Notes under the pieces: generated by a model
The model's database searches: none
What the model was told of the DNA's origin: nothing
Seen by the model: the letters and a program-made list of their open reading frames with translations, nothing else
Made by a program: the position numbers and the translations under genes
From: an uncultured Lachnospiraceae bacterium
GTDB lineage: Bacteria; Bacillota_A; Clostridia; Lachnospirales; Lachnospiraceae
Direction of reading: 5' to 3'
DNA length: 7,371 nt
Assembly: GCA_910577835.1 (NCBI GenBank)
Contig: CAJTOU010000089.1
Coordinates: 1 to 7,371 of the forward strand
Shown here: positions 1-5,335 of the stretch, one piece after another
How the letters are laid out: the number at the start of each line of letters is the position of its first letter
Position numbering within the stretch: the stretch's first letter is position 1

Positions 1-45
1 GGCTACCTTAACCCACCGTCTAAAGCCAGTGGGATTGCGGTAGCC
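1..45 (-). mobile_element. IS200/IS605-like terminal hairpin (element edge or stand-alone palindrome)
   Basis: Nested inverted repeat: GGCTACC (1-7) pairs with GGTAGCC (39-45), and inside it CCCAC (12-16) pairs with GTGGG (29-33). On the minus strand the core reads AATCCCACTGGCTTTAG followed by ACGGTGGG, the form of the subterminal hairpin with a CTTTAG loop common at ends of IS200/IS605 (TnpA/TnpB) elements. It lies where an RdgB-like gene stops matching its family, which fits an insertion. No transposase is visible because the window ends here. The minus-strand hairpin orientation is what I know best for the right end of such elements, yet the body would have to lie to the left, so it could be a left end or a solitary REP-like palindrome. 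The assignment rests on resemblance only. Confidence 0.45.
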
Positions 46-128
46 ATTATTTCAATCCCCAGTACTTTCAAACGCTCTCTCATCACTTCAAGCTTTGCCG
101 GATTTCCTGTTCCATATAGTAATTTCAT
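3..128 (-). pseudogene. Non-canonical purine NTP pyrophosphatase (RdgB/HAM1-like), N-terminal fragment
   Basis: A 41-codon frame whose first 28 residues match the start of the XTP/dITP diphosphatase family: MKLLYGTGNPAKLEVMRERL, then KVLGIEI. The TGNPAKLE segment corresponds to the nucleotide-binding S/TGNxxKxxE motif at the first beta strand. Intact members are about 190-200 residues and hydrolyse deaminated purine triphosphates (XTP, dITP) to monophosphate plus pyrophosphate in the cytoplasm. After GIEI the match ends; the remaining residues (ATAIPLALDGGLR) are a translation of the palindrome at 1-45, followed by TAG at 3-5. The start is well supported: AGGAGA about 10 nt upstream, and the ATG overlaps the preceding gene's stop as ATGA, implying translational coupling. 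I infer disruption by insertion of a mobile-element-like sequence; the rest may lie beyond the left edge. The alternative is that the real frame continues on an unbroken allele and the window end is an assembly join. Confidence 0.65.
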
Positions 129-928
129 ATTATTTTTATCTCCTGATTTATATTTTCTCTCAGCCATTTCACAGACTGCCTCAGTGCATTAACCGTTTTT
201 GTCTCCGTTACACACCGGCAGTTATGGTTTTTTGCCACACTCAGTCTCTGTTTGAAATCTATTTCTCCTGTGCCGCAAATCAAATGGTCCTTTTCACCAA
301 CAGCATCATGTATATGAAAATGATACAATTTATCTTCGTGCTTCATAATAAACGGCTCATCTATATTTTTACATGCGTGAGAATGGCCAATATCCCATGT
401 CAGTGAAAACATGCTGCTTTTCAGCATATCCTCAATCGCCGCTTTTTCGTATTCTCGAAATCCATTTGTATTTTCAATACATATATGTATGTTCGTTCCC
501 TCTGCCTGTTTTTCACAGATTTCTTTAAATTTATGAAACGATTCCATATAGACATCAAAATACTCTTCAAATAACTGCACCTTATGGTCCGGCAACGTAA
601 AATGTATTCCATGATTCATATGCATATTCAGTACAGGAACACAAAGTTTTTCTGCAATATAAATAGTTCTTCTTACCGTTTCCATATAAGCGTCTGAAAT
701 CATAGGATTAAAGTTTGCAATATCCAAATTTTCATCCAGATGAATTGTAAAATAAATCCCCGCCTGCTCTGCTATTGCTCTGAAATAAGCTGTATTTTCA
801 AGTTTCTCTGTCTGATATTCCGGAAGATTCATATTTAATTCAACAAACTGCAGCCCCAGTTCTCTGCATAAATCCACATTCTTTTCCAGACTTTTATTCT
901 CAATTAATACCGGCATCCCAAAATCCAT
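125..928 (-). CDS. Sugar phosphate isomerase/epimerase family protein (xylose isomerase-like TIM barrel)
   Basis: 267 residues, a normal length for the AP_endonuc_2/xylose isomerase-like TIM-barrel superfamily of cytoplasmic, metal-dependent enzymes that isomerise or epimerise sugars and related polyols. Alternating strand motifs are visible: FVELNMN (28-34, E30), TIHLDENLD (61-69, H63), LNMHMNHG (100-107, H103 and H106), ICIENTNG (149-156, E152), LTWDIGHSHA (176-185, D179 and H182), YHFHIHD (202-208), the typical GTGEIDF turn (219-225) and VTETKT (240-245, E242). E152, D179, one of the late histidines and E242 are the likely metal ligands. The start has AGGAGG (936-941) spaced 7 nt from the ATG. 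The gene has its own promoters upstream and overlaps the RdgB-like gene by 4 nt. Endonuclease IV shares the fold but has a different C-terminal metal motif, so I disfavour it. The exact substrate is unknown. Confidence 0.85.
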   Translation of the reverse strand: MDFGMPVLIENKSLEKNVDLCRELGLQFVELNMNLPEYQTEKLENTAYFRAIAEQAGIYFTIHLDENLDIANFNPMISDAYMETVRRTIYIAEKLCVPVLNMHMNHGIHFTLPDHKVQLFEEYFDVYMESFHKFKEICEKQAEGTNIHICIENTNGFREYEKAAIEDMLKSSMFSLTWDIGHSHACKNIDEPFIMKHEDKLYHFHIHDAVGEKDHLICGTGEIDFKQRLSVAKNHNCRCVTETKTVNALRQSVKWLRENINQEIKII

Positions 929-935
929 CTGAAAA

Positions 936-941
936 CCTCCT
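936..941 (-). promoter_or_regulatory. Ribosome binding site of the TIM-barrel gene
   Basis: Perfect AGGAGG on the minus strand, 7 nt before the ATG at 926-928. It fixes the start of the isomerase/epimerase-like gene. Confidence 0.8.
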
Positions 942-1032
942 GTTTTTCATATTTTTTACTGTTCTCTTTTGCAAAAACTGTTTTTTATATGAAAGCAAAA
1001 CCTTTGCGGCATTATAAAAACACTCTCTTATC

Positions 1033-1060
1033 ATTATAATTCTATTTTACTAAAAATCAA
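1033..1060 (-). promoter_or_regulatory. Candidate sigma-A promoter, proximal, for the TIM-barrel operon
   Basis: TTGATT (1055-1060), 16-nt spacer, perfect TATAAT (1033-1038). Transcription would start near 1026 and give a leader of roughly 100 nt before the ATG at 928. I see no riboswitch-like fold in that leader. The -35 matches consensus at four of six positions. Confidence 0.5.
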
Positions 1061-1104
1061 GCGAAAGCACCTGCAATACCTTTAATTTGTGAAAATTTTT
1101 CTGA

Positions 1105-1133
1105 ATTTTATCTTATAAACAGCAGAGTTTCAA
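1105..1133 (-). promoter_or_regulatory. Candidate sigma-A promoter, distal, for the TIM-barrel operon
   Basis: TTGAAA (1128-1133), 17-nt spacer, TAAAAT (1105-1110); each box matches consensus at five of six positions. It lies just downstream of the ABC operon terminator and upstream of the proximal promoter, so the isomerase/rdgB unit may have two start sites. An A/T-rich inverted repeat (GAAAA/TTTTC, about 1091-1103) follows the -10 box; a role as an operator is speculative. Confidence 0.45.
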
Positions 1134-1174
1134 TGACTTCTTTATAAAAAATACAAAACAATTTATTATAAAAC

Positions 1175-1207
1175 AAAAAACAGGAGAAAGCCATATGCTC
1201 TCTCCTG
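1175..1207 (-). terminator. Rho-independent terminator of the ABC transporter operon
   Basis: Minus-strand hairpin with arms CAGGAGAGAGC (1197-1207) and GCTTTCTCCTG (1181-1191), an 11-bp stem with one G-U pair and a 5-nt loop, followed by six U residues (1175-1180). It begins 11 nt after the second ABC gene's stop codon and separates that operon from the isomerase gene. Confidence 0.9.
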
Positions 1208-1218
1208 CCCTGCCAATA

Positions 1219-3108
1219 TTATGCATGAACCTCTATTCCATTTTCTCTGTAATACTGCGCCTGCGCCTCCCACATCTCATAATATTTCCCGTTCTTCTCC
1301 TTCACCAGTTCGTCATGACTTCCTGTCTGTATCAGCCTTCCCTCATGAAATACCGCAATCTTTTCACAAAACTTGCAGGAAGACAATCTGTGAGAAATAT
1401 AAATCGCTGTTTTACTTCCAATAATCTTATCAAAATTTGTATAAATCTCATACTCTGACAGAGGGTCGAGTGCCGCCGTGGGCTCATCCAGCAGCACAAA
1501 CGGCGAATCCTTATAAACCGCTCTCGCAATCGCGATTTTCTGCGCCTCTCCACCAGATACCTCCACCCCGTTATCATTATAACTCTTATAAATATACGTA
1601 TCTATCCCCTGTTCCAGTTCAGAAAGTCTCTCCTCAAAACCTGAGTCAGAAAGGCTCTTTTTTACAAGGTCAGCATCATACTCGGTATCCACTGCCACAT
1701 TTTCTGCCAGTTTAAAGGGCATAAGTGTATAATCCTGAAATACTACTGAAAAAAGTTTACTGTATTCCTCCTGCCTAAATTTCCTTATATCTACTCCGTT
1801 TAATAATATCTCTCCTTTTTCAGGGTCATAAAGCCGGCATAAAAGCTTTATCATTGTTGTCTTTCCAGAACCGTTCATTCCCACTATGGCAAGCTTTTCC
1901 CCTATCTTTAATTTCATCGAAAAATCCTTCAGCGCATAATCCTCGGCTCCGGGATACTTGAAAAATACATGCCGAAATTCGATTTGATATTGATTGTCAC
2001 TTCTTTTCTCCATAGGCAGTTTTCCTTTATACATCTCATCGCTAATCTCCAAAAACTCAAGCGTACTCATTTGCTTTCTCGCTGTCATGGCAAACTCTGA
2101 AGTATGGTTAATTAAATTTATAACATCTAAAAAAATATTTTTTAAACATCCTGCCAGCTTTACCACACTTCCAACGCTCATACTCCCCGCCAGAGCCAAT
2201 ATAGCCACCAGTAAATAAGAAGCACCCTCCATCGCCCCTATTATCACAGTGCTAAAAAAACCGCTGCCAGCTTCACCTGCTACTCCGTCTTTCAGCTCTT
2301 TGCGGAATGGTTTATTAAAAATCACATCTGTTGTCCATCTCTTCATCAGATTATAAGCATTATAAATTCTGATATCCTTTCCATTTTTATAATCATATCC
2401 GTCTCCGGTAGACATCGACCACGCACAAGTTGTCTTTTCTTCTTTCTCCTTATCTGTATAATCTTTATACATAAATCTTTGAGATTTCTTCATAAAATAC
2501 ATCCTATATTTCAAACAGATAACGGTAAATACCAGTAATATGAGCAAAATCAAAAAAACCTCCACTCTTCTTGTTCTTGCTATATAAAATAACACCGGCA
2601 TACCTACCATGGTTGCACCTATCAGGTTGAAAAACACATAAATAAGCCCGTCTGTCTGCCAGAATGTACTGTACAATCCCGCTCCCCAGTTATTATCACT
2701 TAATATACGATTTTTCAAATCTCTGATTTCAGGACTGTCGATTCTGGAATAATCCATTTGCAGCATCTTTGTTTCTATCATACAGGAATACCGATAATAC
2801 ATATCCTCCTGTTTTATTTTGCAAACTCTGTTCCATATTCTGCTGGTCAGACAGTGCAGAATAAAAATAACCACTGTCACTCCCACTATTACAGGCATAA
2901 GCTCTCGAATTCCTTTGCCCTGACTTACACCGTCAAGAATATATGCTGACAGAATAAGCTCTGTATATGGCACAATTACATTAATAATATGCACAAGACA
3001 TGCCATCGGAAAATATGTTTTTTCCATGTCATGTACTGTCTTTAACAGCTTCTTTATATTTTTTATATGCTCTCTTACAGGAAGCTTACTGGTTAAATCT
3101 GATTTCAT
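1219..3108 (-). CDS. ABC exporter half-transporter (permease-ATPase fusion), second subunit
   Basis: 629 residues with an exporter layout: six predicted membrane segments (about 33-57, 70-88, 152-176, 183-201, 285-308, 312-332), then a C-terminal nucleotide-binding domain. Motifs: A-loop Y385, Walker A GMNGSGKT (410-417), Q-loop Q458, signature VSGGE (517-521), Walker B FVLLDE (537-542, catalytic E542), D-loop, and switch H573. KDIRIY (244-249) is a cytoplasmic-loop motif shared with the upstream partner. Start choice: the open frame begins at 3114, but the AGGAG at 3117-3121 is only 2 nt from that ATG and 8 nt from the ATG at 3106-3108, so I use 3108. It lies 81 nt after its partner (75 nt if counted from 3114), with no terminator between, so they are probably co-transcribed and form a heterodimer. 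The catalytic Glu is present, so its own Walker B is not degenerate. Substrate unknown: peptide, lipid and drug exporters share this layout. Confidence 0.9.
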   Translation of the reverse strand: MKSDLTSKLPVREHIKNIKKLLKTVHDMEKTYFPMACLVHIINVIVPYTELILSAYILDGVSQGKGIRELMPVIVGVTVVIFILHCLTSRIWNRVCKIKQEDMYYRYSCMIETKMLQMDYSRIDSPEIRDLKNRILSDNNWGAGLYSTFWQTDGLIYVFFNLIGATMVGMPVLFYIARTRRVEVFLILLILLVFTVICLKYRMYFMKKSQRFMYKDYTDKEKEEKTTCAWSMSTGDGYDYKNGKDIRIYNAYNLMKRWTTDVIFNKPFRKELKDGVAGEAGSGFFSTVIIGAMEGASYLLVAILALAGSMSVGSVVKLAGCLKNIFLDVINLINHTSEFAMTARKQMSTLEFLEISDEMYKGKLPMEKRSDNQYQIEFRHVFFKYPGAEDYALKDFSMKLKIGEKLAIVGMNGSGKTTMIKLLCRLYDPEKGEILLNGVDIRKFRQEEYSKLFSVVFQDYTLMPFKLAENVAVDTEYDADLVKKSLSDSGFEERLSELEQGIDTYIYKSYNDNGVEVSGGEAQKIAIARAVYKDSPFVLLDEPTAALDPLSEYEIYTNFDKIIGSKTAIYISHRLSSCKFCEKIAVFHEGRLIQTGSHDELVKEKNGKYYEMWEAQAQYYRENGIEVHA

Positions 3109-3116
3109 AGCCATCT

Positions 3117-3121
3117 CTCCT
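3117..3121 (-). promoter_or_regulatory. RBS that decides the start of the second ABC gene
   Basis: AGGAG on the minus strand. Spacing is 2 nt to the first in-frame ATG (3112-3114) and 8 nt to the second (3106-3108), so the second is the better start and the protein loses two residues against the longest frame. Confidence 0.65.
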
Positions 3122-3189
3122 TTTCATTTGATTTATCTTTTATATACTGTGTCCAAATTTCTGTCTTTTGTTTCAAATCTCCACAGCTA

Positions 3190-5106
3190 TTATTTGTAAT
3201 AATTGCTCTGCACCTCATACATTCTGGCATATGCGCCATTCTTTTCCATTAATTGCTTATGTGTGCCCATTTCCAGTATTTCTCCATTCTCTATCATTAT
3301 AATTCTGTCCGAAAATTTTGTACTTGCAAGTCTGTGTGAAATAAAGACTGAAGTTTTCTGACTGCTGTATTTATGATAGCTTTCATAAATTTCACTCTCC
3401 GCAATCGGGTCCAGCGCTGCTGTCGGCTCGTCAAGAATAAGTATCGGTGCATCCTTATACAACGCTCTCGCCAGCAGAAATCTCTGCCGTTGACCACCGG
3501 AAAAGTCTATTCCCGACTCCATAAGCCTTCGTGTCATCCATGAGTCCAGTGTAATATTTTTTTCTTCAAAAATCTGTTTTAACCCTGCTTTCTCCACTGC
3601 CTGCCATGCGCGGGCTTCATCTACCTCATCTCTTCTGTTCAGGGCAATGTTTTCTGCGATTGTAAATGGAAGAATAAACTGTTCCTGAAAAACGACAGAA
3701 AACAGCTTATAAAATTCCTCTTTTGGAAATTCATTTCTATCTATTCCATTAATTAGTATTTGTCCACTATCCGGCTCAAGCATACCTGTAAGAAGCTTTA
3801 CAAACGTGGTTTTTCCTGCTCCGTTTACTCCCACCAGTGCTATTTTCTCACCTGAATTTATTGTAAGATTAAAATTCTTGAATATATTTGTACTGTTTTC
3901 CGTTTTTGATTTTATATCTTCTTTTATATCATTCTCTTTTGCACCTTCTTCCAAAATTTCCTTATAAGCAAAACACACATTACGAAATTCAATTTTTACA
4001 GGAAATTCAAGCTCTGTAATATGTCTGTTTCCGTTGTTTCTGTCTTCCTCCGGCAGTTCCATATATGCCCGATAATAATCTGTGGAATTTGCCGCCTCTC
4101 GAAGTTCCGCAATTCCGTTCATAATATCACTTACAAATCCTGAAAATCCTGTAATTGCCCCAAAATACAAGACAAATTCACTTACAGAAAGGCCCTGATT
4201 TGTTACCTGATATAAAAGAAATCCATATGCCATAAAATCCCGCAGCATGGAAAGACCAAAATTCAGCTTTTCACACTGTTCCGCTTTTCGTGTACGTTTT
4301 TTATTCACCTCCCGAAGTTCTCTTAGAGAAATATCTCTGAGCTTAGTCAGCCAGTGATTCATTCCAAATATACGTATATCCTTTGCTGCTTCTACATTTC
4401 CCATGGAATTTTTTACACAGTAATATTTTTTTATCACTTCAGTTTCCTCTTCTCTCATACCTTCTGTAAACTTTATTCTGTTCAGACTAATCAGATAGCT
4501 GAGCAGAGAAAGACCAATTAATACAGCTACCATCCATATGCTGAGAAAACCTAAAACCGTAGAATACAGCAAAAAACAAAGTACACTTGTAGTTAGTGTT
4601 ATACTTCCTGAAACAATTCTTGAGCTTGCCGACCAGTCTCCGTTAAGCGCTGTCTCAACCGCCTTCCAGTATGCCTTTTTGATTTCTCCCGATTCTGTAT
4701 CTTCATATCTGATTCTCAGACTTTTCAAAAATAAAAGCCCTATTATATTTGTCCGCTGGGTGTTATATAAATAGTATTTTCCACTTCCCACCGCTGTATT
4801 TATTCCATACACTCCCATCATCAAAAGGGTAAATAACCCTAATACAAGAATTGCATGTCCAATATCCACCTGATTTGTTACCAAATCCAGTGTAATTTTA
4901 GGAAGATAAATTCCAATCAGAGGCAGTATAGCACTAAGAACAATCTCTATAACACAGCATATAAGAACAACGGGTTCATATTTTTTAAAATACTTTACAA
5001 AATAAAAAATATTACTCAAAATAGAATAATGCTTCAAATAAAGATTTTCTTCTGTTTTAACTTTCCTATTTTCCATTTTCCTATTTTCCATTTTCCTATT
5101 TTTCAT
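3190..5106 (-). CDS. ABC exporter half-transporter (permease-ATPase fusion), first subunit
   Basis: 638 residues. A basic N-terminal tail made of repeats (MKNRK MENRK MENRK) precedes six predicted membrane segments (about 46-68, 84-105, 168-188, 189-208, 285-302, 309-330) and an ATPase domain: A-loop Y381, Walker A GVNGAGKT (426-433), Q-loop Q474, signature FSGGQ (535-539), Walker B ILILDE (555-560, E560), D-loop ALD, H591. KDIRIF (242-247) matches KDIRIY in the partner. The open frame could start at GTG 5139, but AAGGAG (5115-5120) sits 8 nt before the ATG at 5104-5106, so that start is chosen. Between A-loop and Walker A there are 45 residues against 25 in the partner; the extra segment (about 383-405) is charged and polar. 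Both subunits keep the catalytic Glu, unlike heterodimers with one degenerate site. Probably an inner-membrane exporter of unknown substrate; no precursor peptide or accessory protease is seen nearby. Confidence 0.9.
   Translation of the reverse strand: MKNRKMENRKMENRKVKTEENLYLKHYSILSNIFYFVKYFKKYEPVVLICCVIEIVLSAILPLIGIYLPKITLDLVTNQVDIGHAILVLGLFTLLMMGVYGINTAVGSGKYYLYNTQRTNIIGLLFLKSLRIRYEDTESGEIKKAYWKAVETALNGDWSASSRIVSGSITLTTSVLCFLLYSTVLGFLSIWMVAVLIGLSLLSYLISLNRIKFTEGMREEETEVIKKYYCVKNSMGNVEAAKDIRIFGMNHWLTKLRDISLRELREVNKKRTRKAEQCEKLNFGLSMLRDFMAYGFLLYQVTNQGLSVSEFVLYFGAITGFSGFVSDIMNGIAELREAANSTDYYRAYMELPEEDRNNGNRHITELEFPVKIEFRNVCFAYKEILEEGAKENDIKEDIKSKTENSTNIFKNFNLTINSGEKIALVGVNGAGKTTFVKLLTGMLEPDSGQILINGIDRNEFPKEEFYKLFSVVFQEQFILPFTIAENIALNRRDEVDEARAWQAVEKAGLKQIFEEKNITLDSWMTRRLMESGIDFSGGQRQRFLLARALYKDAPILILDEPTAALDPIAESEIYESYHKYSSQKTSVFISHRLASTKFSDRIIMIENGEILEMGTHKQLMEKNGAYARMYEVQSNYYK
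5062..5106 (-). repeat. Three 15-bp tandem repeats at the start of the first ABC gene
   Basis: Three consecutive 15-bp units (5092-5106, 5077-5091, 5062-5076). On the coding strand units two and three read ATGGAAAATAGGAAA; the first differs by one base (ATGAAAAATAGGAAA). Each unit encodes M-K/E-N-R-K and begins with an in-frame ATG; the first ATG is the chosen start codon. Copy-number change would keep the frame. Confidence 0.9.
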
Positions 5107-5114
5107 TTTAATTT

Positions 5115-5120
5115 CTCCTT
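5115..5120 (-). promoter_or_regulatory. RBS that decides the start of the first ABC gene
   Basis: AAGGAG on the minus strand, 8 nt before the ATG at 5104-5106. The longer frame from GTG 5139 would have this site inside its coding sequence and has no Shine-Dalgarno of its own. Confidence 0.8.
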
Positions 5121-5200
5121 TACTATATATTTTTTTCACAAAAAATTATTTCATAAATTTTCTGTTTCCAACAGGTTAATCATAACATATTTTTCTTCAC

Positions 5201-5241
5201 AAAAAAAATTCGTGCATGAACGGCTTCTGTCATGCACGAAT
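5201..5241 (-). terminator. Strong rho-independent terminator between the phosphate transporter and the ABC operon
   Basis: Perfect 12-bp stem (ATTCGTGCATGA, 5208-5219 on the plus strand, and its complement at 5230-5241), a 10-nt loop and seven U residues on the minus strand (5201-5207). It lies 94 nt after the transporter's stop codon and 94 nt before the first ABC gene. It can end the transporter mRNA, and would also end any RNA started at the promoter-like site at 5306-5314. Confidence 0.9.
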
Positions 5242-5305
5242 GGTAATTTTGTTTTATTTATTTTTTATAAAACGTGGAAAAAAAGCCATAACTGAATAAT
5301 GGAAA

Positions 5306-5314
5306 ATTATAACA
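5306..5314 (-). promoter_or_regulatory. Candidate extended -10 promoter upstream of the intergenic terminator
   Basis: TGTTATAAT on the minus strand is a perfect extended -10 (TGn plus TATAAT). No good -35 is found at 16-18 nt spacing (TTGCTA lies at 15 nt), but an extended -10 can work without one. Transcription would start near A5300 and meet the terminator at 5201-5241, giving about 100 nt of RNA. No convincing promoter was found between the terminator and the first ABC gene; the best there is TTGGAA-15-AATAAT (5145-5171), which is weak. Confidence 0.4.
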
Positions 5315-5335
5315 AATTCAACTATATAGCAAATC

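Noticed and set aside
95..406. Plus-strand open frame of 103 codons opposite the isomerase gene.
   Set aside because: It is antisense to a clear conserved gene and has no recognisable RBS or family motif. The other plus-strand frames opposite the ABC and transporter genes are rejected for the same reason.
125..928. Endonuclease IV (DNA repair) instead of a sugar isomerase/epimerase.
   Set aside because: The fold is shared, but the WDIGHSHA and HFHIHD motifs and the GTGEIDF turn look like the isomerase/epimerase branch.
929..1032. A riboswitch in the leader of the isomerase gene.
   Set aside because: Only small 5-6 bp inverted repeats (GCAAA/TTTGC) are visible; no known riboswitch core motif or terminator precedes the RBS.
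900..1034. A 44-codon minus-strand frame starting with ATG and running into the isomerase gene in another frame.
   Set aside because: Its ATG overlaps the proximal -10 box, it has no RBS, and it overlaps the RBS and start of a well-supported gene.
5062..5106. Three 15-bp direct repeats as a CRISPR-like array.
   Set aside because: Units are contiguous with no spacers, are short, and encode the protein N terminus.
1219..5106. A BmrC/BmrD-like heterodimer with one degenerate ATP site.
   Set aside because: Both subunits keep the Walker B glutamate (E560 and E542) and the switch histidine, so no degenerate site is seen in these motifs.
4855..5295. Plus-strand open frame of 146 codons covering the start of the first ABC gene and the intergenic terminator.
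   Set aside because: Its Phe-rich, low-complexity repeats (FPIFH) are the antisense translation of the 15-bp repeats, and it crosses the terminator hairpin; no family resemblance.
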